From: Brevibacterium spongiae
Lineage (GTDB): Bacteria; Actinomycetota; Actinomycetes; Actinomycetales; Brevibacteriaceae
Assembly: GCF_026168515.1 (NCBI RefSeq)
Contig: NZ_CP093443.1
Span: 1,426,001-1,490,000 of the forward strand
Direction of reading: 5' to 3'
Length of the DNA: 64,000 nucleotides
Shown: positions 61,865 through 64,000 of the stretch, piece by piece
Layout: the number at the start of each line of letters is the position of its first letter
Position numbering within the stretch: position 1 is the first letter of the stretch
Notes under the pieces: generated by a model
What the model saw: only the letters and a program-made list of their open reading frames with translations
Told to the model about the DNA's origin: nothing
The model's database searches: none
Translations under genes and position numbers: made by a program

Positions 61865-64000
61865 GACTCCATTCCATCCGCCTTGTCGACTACCGCGGGA
61901 TCACCGATGCCACTGTCGAATTCGGTCCCGGCGTGACGATCGTCGAAGGGCCGAACGAGATCGGAAAGTCCTCGATCCACCAGGCCATCACCCAGCTGCG
62001 CGAGGACAAAGCCAGCTCCCGCAAGGCCAGCGTCAAGGACACCCAGCCGGTCGGCTCCGATGTCGGCCCTCAGGTCGAACTGCATCTGAGCACCGGAGAC
62101 TTCGAACTCCGATACGGCAAACGCTGGCTCAAACAGCCCTTCACGGAACTGAACATCCTGCGCCCTGTTCCCGAGCAGCTCAGCGGCGACGAAGCCCATG
62201 AGCGATTTCTGTCCATCCTCGACGAAACGGTCGACGTCGATCTGCTCGACGCGCTCGACGTCGCTCAGGGCAGAAGTCTTGCTCAGGCCTCGTTGGCTGA
62301 GATCAAAGCGCTGCACGGAGCACTCAGCGAATCGGGCGAGGCGCCCGCTGACCACGATGCGTTCCTCGATCGGATCGAATCCGAATATCTGAGATTCTTC
62401 ACGGCCAAAGGCAAAGAGACCGGAGACCTCCGCAGACTCACCGAAGAGCTCCCCGCTGCTGAAGAGCAGTACACGGCCCTCGTTGCACGCAGTGAGGACA
62501 TGGACGCACTCGTTGATCGCCACGCTCGTGCCGCCGAACGGCTGCAGACGGTGCGAGAGCAGCTGGGGCAGGCCATGAACGAACGAGACGAGGCGCAGGA
62601 GGCGGCGCAGGAGCTGTCCGGACTCAAGGCCGAACTCGAGCGGGCGCAGGAGGCCGCAGAGACGGGGCGGCGCGAAGAGCAGAGGACAGAAGAAGCCTGG
62701 AATCGGCGACGGGAACTGATCGCCGAAGCTGCAGCGGCGGAGAAGACCGTGCAGGCGACCGCCGCCGACCGTGACAAGCTCGCAGATCGAGAACACGAAC
62801 AGGATGCAGAATTCGGCCGGGCGCAGAAGGCCCTTGAGGACAAGCAGGCCGAACTCGATACCGCGCGCACCGCTGCGAAGTCCGCGTCCGCGAACCTCGC
62901 ACGGGCCCGCGCCCGCCGCGAAGTCAGAGACCTGCGCAAGCGGCTGACGAGCGTCCGCGAACAGGAGCGCAGAGCAGCCGAAGCGAAGGCGACGATCGGA
63001 GCGATCGCGGTCACGGCGAAAGACGTCGAACACCTCTCCGGTCTCGTCACCGAGGTGCGCATCGCGACCAAGGCGAAGACCGCGGCGGCCGCGCAGATCA
63101 TCGCCCGACGGCTCGGGGACACGGACGTGAGCATCGACGGAGTGCAGCTGGCCGCCGACGACCGTGAAGAGTTCGCCGTCGTCAAGGACACGCGGATCCT
63201 CATCGATTCCGTCGTCGACATCACTGTGCGACCCGGCCAGTCTCCGGCCGAACTCGACCGAGCCGTCGACGAAGCCGAGTCCGAACTCGACTCCGAGCTC
63301 GAACGTCTCGGGGTGACCTCACTCGACCAGGCCAGAGAGCGCGCAGATGTGCGCACCAGTGCTGAAGCGATTCTCGCCGAGGCGACATCGACCCTGCGTG
63401 CGCTCATCGGCAATGACGACCGCGCCGGACTCGACGCAGCTTTGTCGCGGGCAGAACATCTGGCCGATGAGTCGGGGGAGTCGAACCGAAATGGCACCCA
63501 ACCCGGAGCCGGGGACACCGACGAGGCTGGATCGGACGTTGACTTGGACGTGGATTCGGAAGATGACTCGGACGTCGGCTCGGAAGTCAGCTCGGAAGTC
63601 AGCTCGACGATGATCGAGGAGCTCGAAGCCGCTGTCGAGGAGACTGCAGCAGCCGTCGAGACCGCACAGGACGCCGTCGAATCCGCCCGTCTCACGCTCG
63701 ATTCGGCGCGGAACGGCCGGGATGAGACGAGAGTCGCATCCGTGCGATCGCAGGCTCAGCATGAGCAGTCGACGATGACACTTGAGAACCTCACAGCGCG
63801 ACTTGCCGCTGACCGAGAAGCGCAGTCCGATGAGGAATTGGAGTCAGCGCTCGCCGGTGCCCAGGAGCGGACGGAGACGCTGGCAGCAGACGCGACCGCG
63901 GCCCGTGAACGCTATGCGGCCGCCGACCCGGAGACCTTGGAGATGCGGCTGCAGAACGCACTCCAGCTCGTCGACAGCAAGCAGAGGCAGCAGGAGGCGG
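61861..64000 (+). CDS. SbcC/YhaN-like AAA ATPase with coiled coil, partial
   Basis: The first 713 codons; the gene runs off the window. Walker A EGPNEIGKSSIHQAI near 31-45, then RLTEELPAAEEQY and very long Glu/Ala/Arg-rich coiled coils from about 170 onward. A globular interruption near 390-460 (RLGDTDVSIDGVQLAADD) and an acidic Asp/Ser/Glu low-complexity stretch near 550-580 (encoded about 63510-63610) lie between coils. No CxxC zinc hook is visible so far, which fits YhaN rather than Rad50. Coupled to the nuclease gene by ATGA. Confidence 0.88.
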   Translation, partial: MRLHSIRLVDYRGITDATVEFGPGVTIVEGPNEIGKSSIHQAITQLREDKASSRKASVKDTQPVGSDVGPQVELHLSTGDFELRYGKRWLKQPFTELNILRPVPEQLSGDEAHERFLSILDETVDVDLLDALDVAQGRSLAQASLAEIKALHGALSESGEAPADHDAFLDRIESEYLRFFTAKGKETGDLRRLTEELPAAEEQYTALVARSEDMDALVDRHARAAERLQTVREQLGQAMNERDEAQEAAQELSGLKAELERAQEAAETGRREEQRTEEAWNRRRELIAEAAAAEKTVQATAADRDKLADREHEQDAEFGRAQKALEDKQAELDTARTAAKSASANLARARARREVRDLRKRLTSVREQERRAAEAKATIGAIAVTAKDVEHLSGLVTEVRIATKAKTAAAAQIIARRLGDTDVSIDGVQLAADDREEFAVVKDTRILIDSVVDITVRPGQSPAELDRAVDEAESELDSELERLGVTSLDQARERADVRTSAEAILAEATSTLRALIGNDDRAGLDAALSRAEHLADESGESNRNGTQPGAGDTDEAGSDVDLDVDSEDDSDVGSEVSSEVSSTMIEELEAAVEETAAAVETAQDAVESARLTLDSARNGRDETRVASVRSQAQHEQSTMTLENLTARLAADREAQSDEELESALAGAQERTETLAADATAARERYAAADPETLEMRLQNALQLVDSKQRQQEA

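Overview
The window is one contiguous piece of a high-GC actinobacterial chromosome. The gene content and order fit the order Micrococcales, and Brevibacterium is my best guess. The supporting signs are the housekeeping series glmU-prs-rplY(ctc)-pth-mfd-mazG-eno-ftsB-DUF501-ppx, an actinobacterial-type inositol-3-phosphate synthase, a DinB protein of the mycothiol type, type II NADH dehydrogenase, PPK2 and an IdeR/DtxR-type iron box. The genus is inferred from style, not proven. I see no prophage, insertion sequence or CRISPR array.

Layout. 1-20.1 kb is the housekeeping backbone on the + strand: cell-wall and nucleotide precursors (glmU, prs), translation (rplY, pth), transcription-coupled repair (mfd), glycolysis (eno), division (ftsB-like), polyphosphate (ppx) and respiration (ndh). 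It is interrupted by minus-strand accessory genes: a rhomboid protease, an arylsulfotransferase-like lipoprotein and an AbiEi/DUF559 nuclease-like gene between intergenic repeats. 20.1-30.1 kb is mixed: an HxlR regulator with a divergent NAD(P)-binding protein, an unusual tRNA with anticodon UAA, an MFS transporter, PPK2, several small membrane proteins and an Nramp-like transporter. 30.1-41 kb holds hrpA, prfC, ino1, an AbgT-type transporter and a Bax-inhibitor-1 protein. 41-47 kb is catabolic and redox: a DapA-family lyase with an aldehyde dehydrogenase, a frameshifted molybdopterin oxidoreductase, a VOC protein and an AraC regulator. 47-53.7 kb is a minus-strand oligopeptide ABC operon (oppABCDF) ending in an isoaspartyl dipeptidase. 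53.9-56.4 kb is mqo with a divergent LysR regulator. 56.4-60.5 kb is an iron-siderophore ABC importer behind an IdeR-like box. 60.7-64 kb is an SbcD/YhaO nuclease with its SbcC/YhaN partner, which runs off the window.

Reading the DNA between genes gave the least expected results. Nine genes, plus one tiny upstream ORF, have a TANNNT hexamer ending exactly seven bases before the first base of an ATG/GTG start and no ribosome binding site, which suggests widespread leaderless transcription. A near-perfect Rex operator overlaps the ndh promoter. Two 17-bp dyads spaced 18 bp apart sit at the HxlR promoter. The Bax-inhibitor gene is preceded by a 23-codon leaderless ORF whose stop overlaps its start codon. 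The tRNA with anticodon UAA has leucine-like features but a short class I variable loop. Several families of short tandem repeats fill the intergenic spaces, including a 21-bp degenerate array before eno and 62-bp units beside the nuclease gene.
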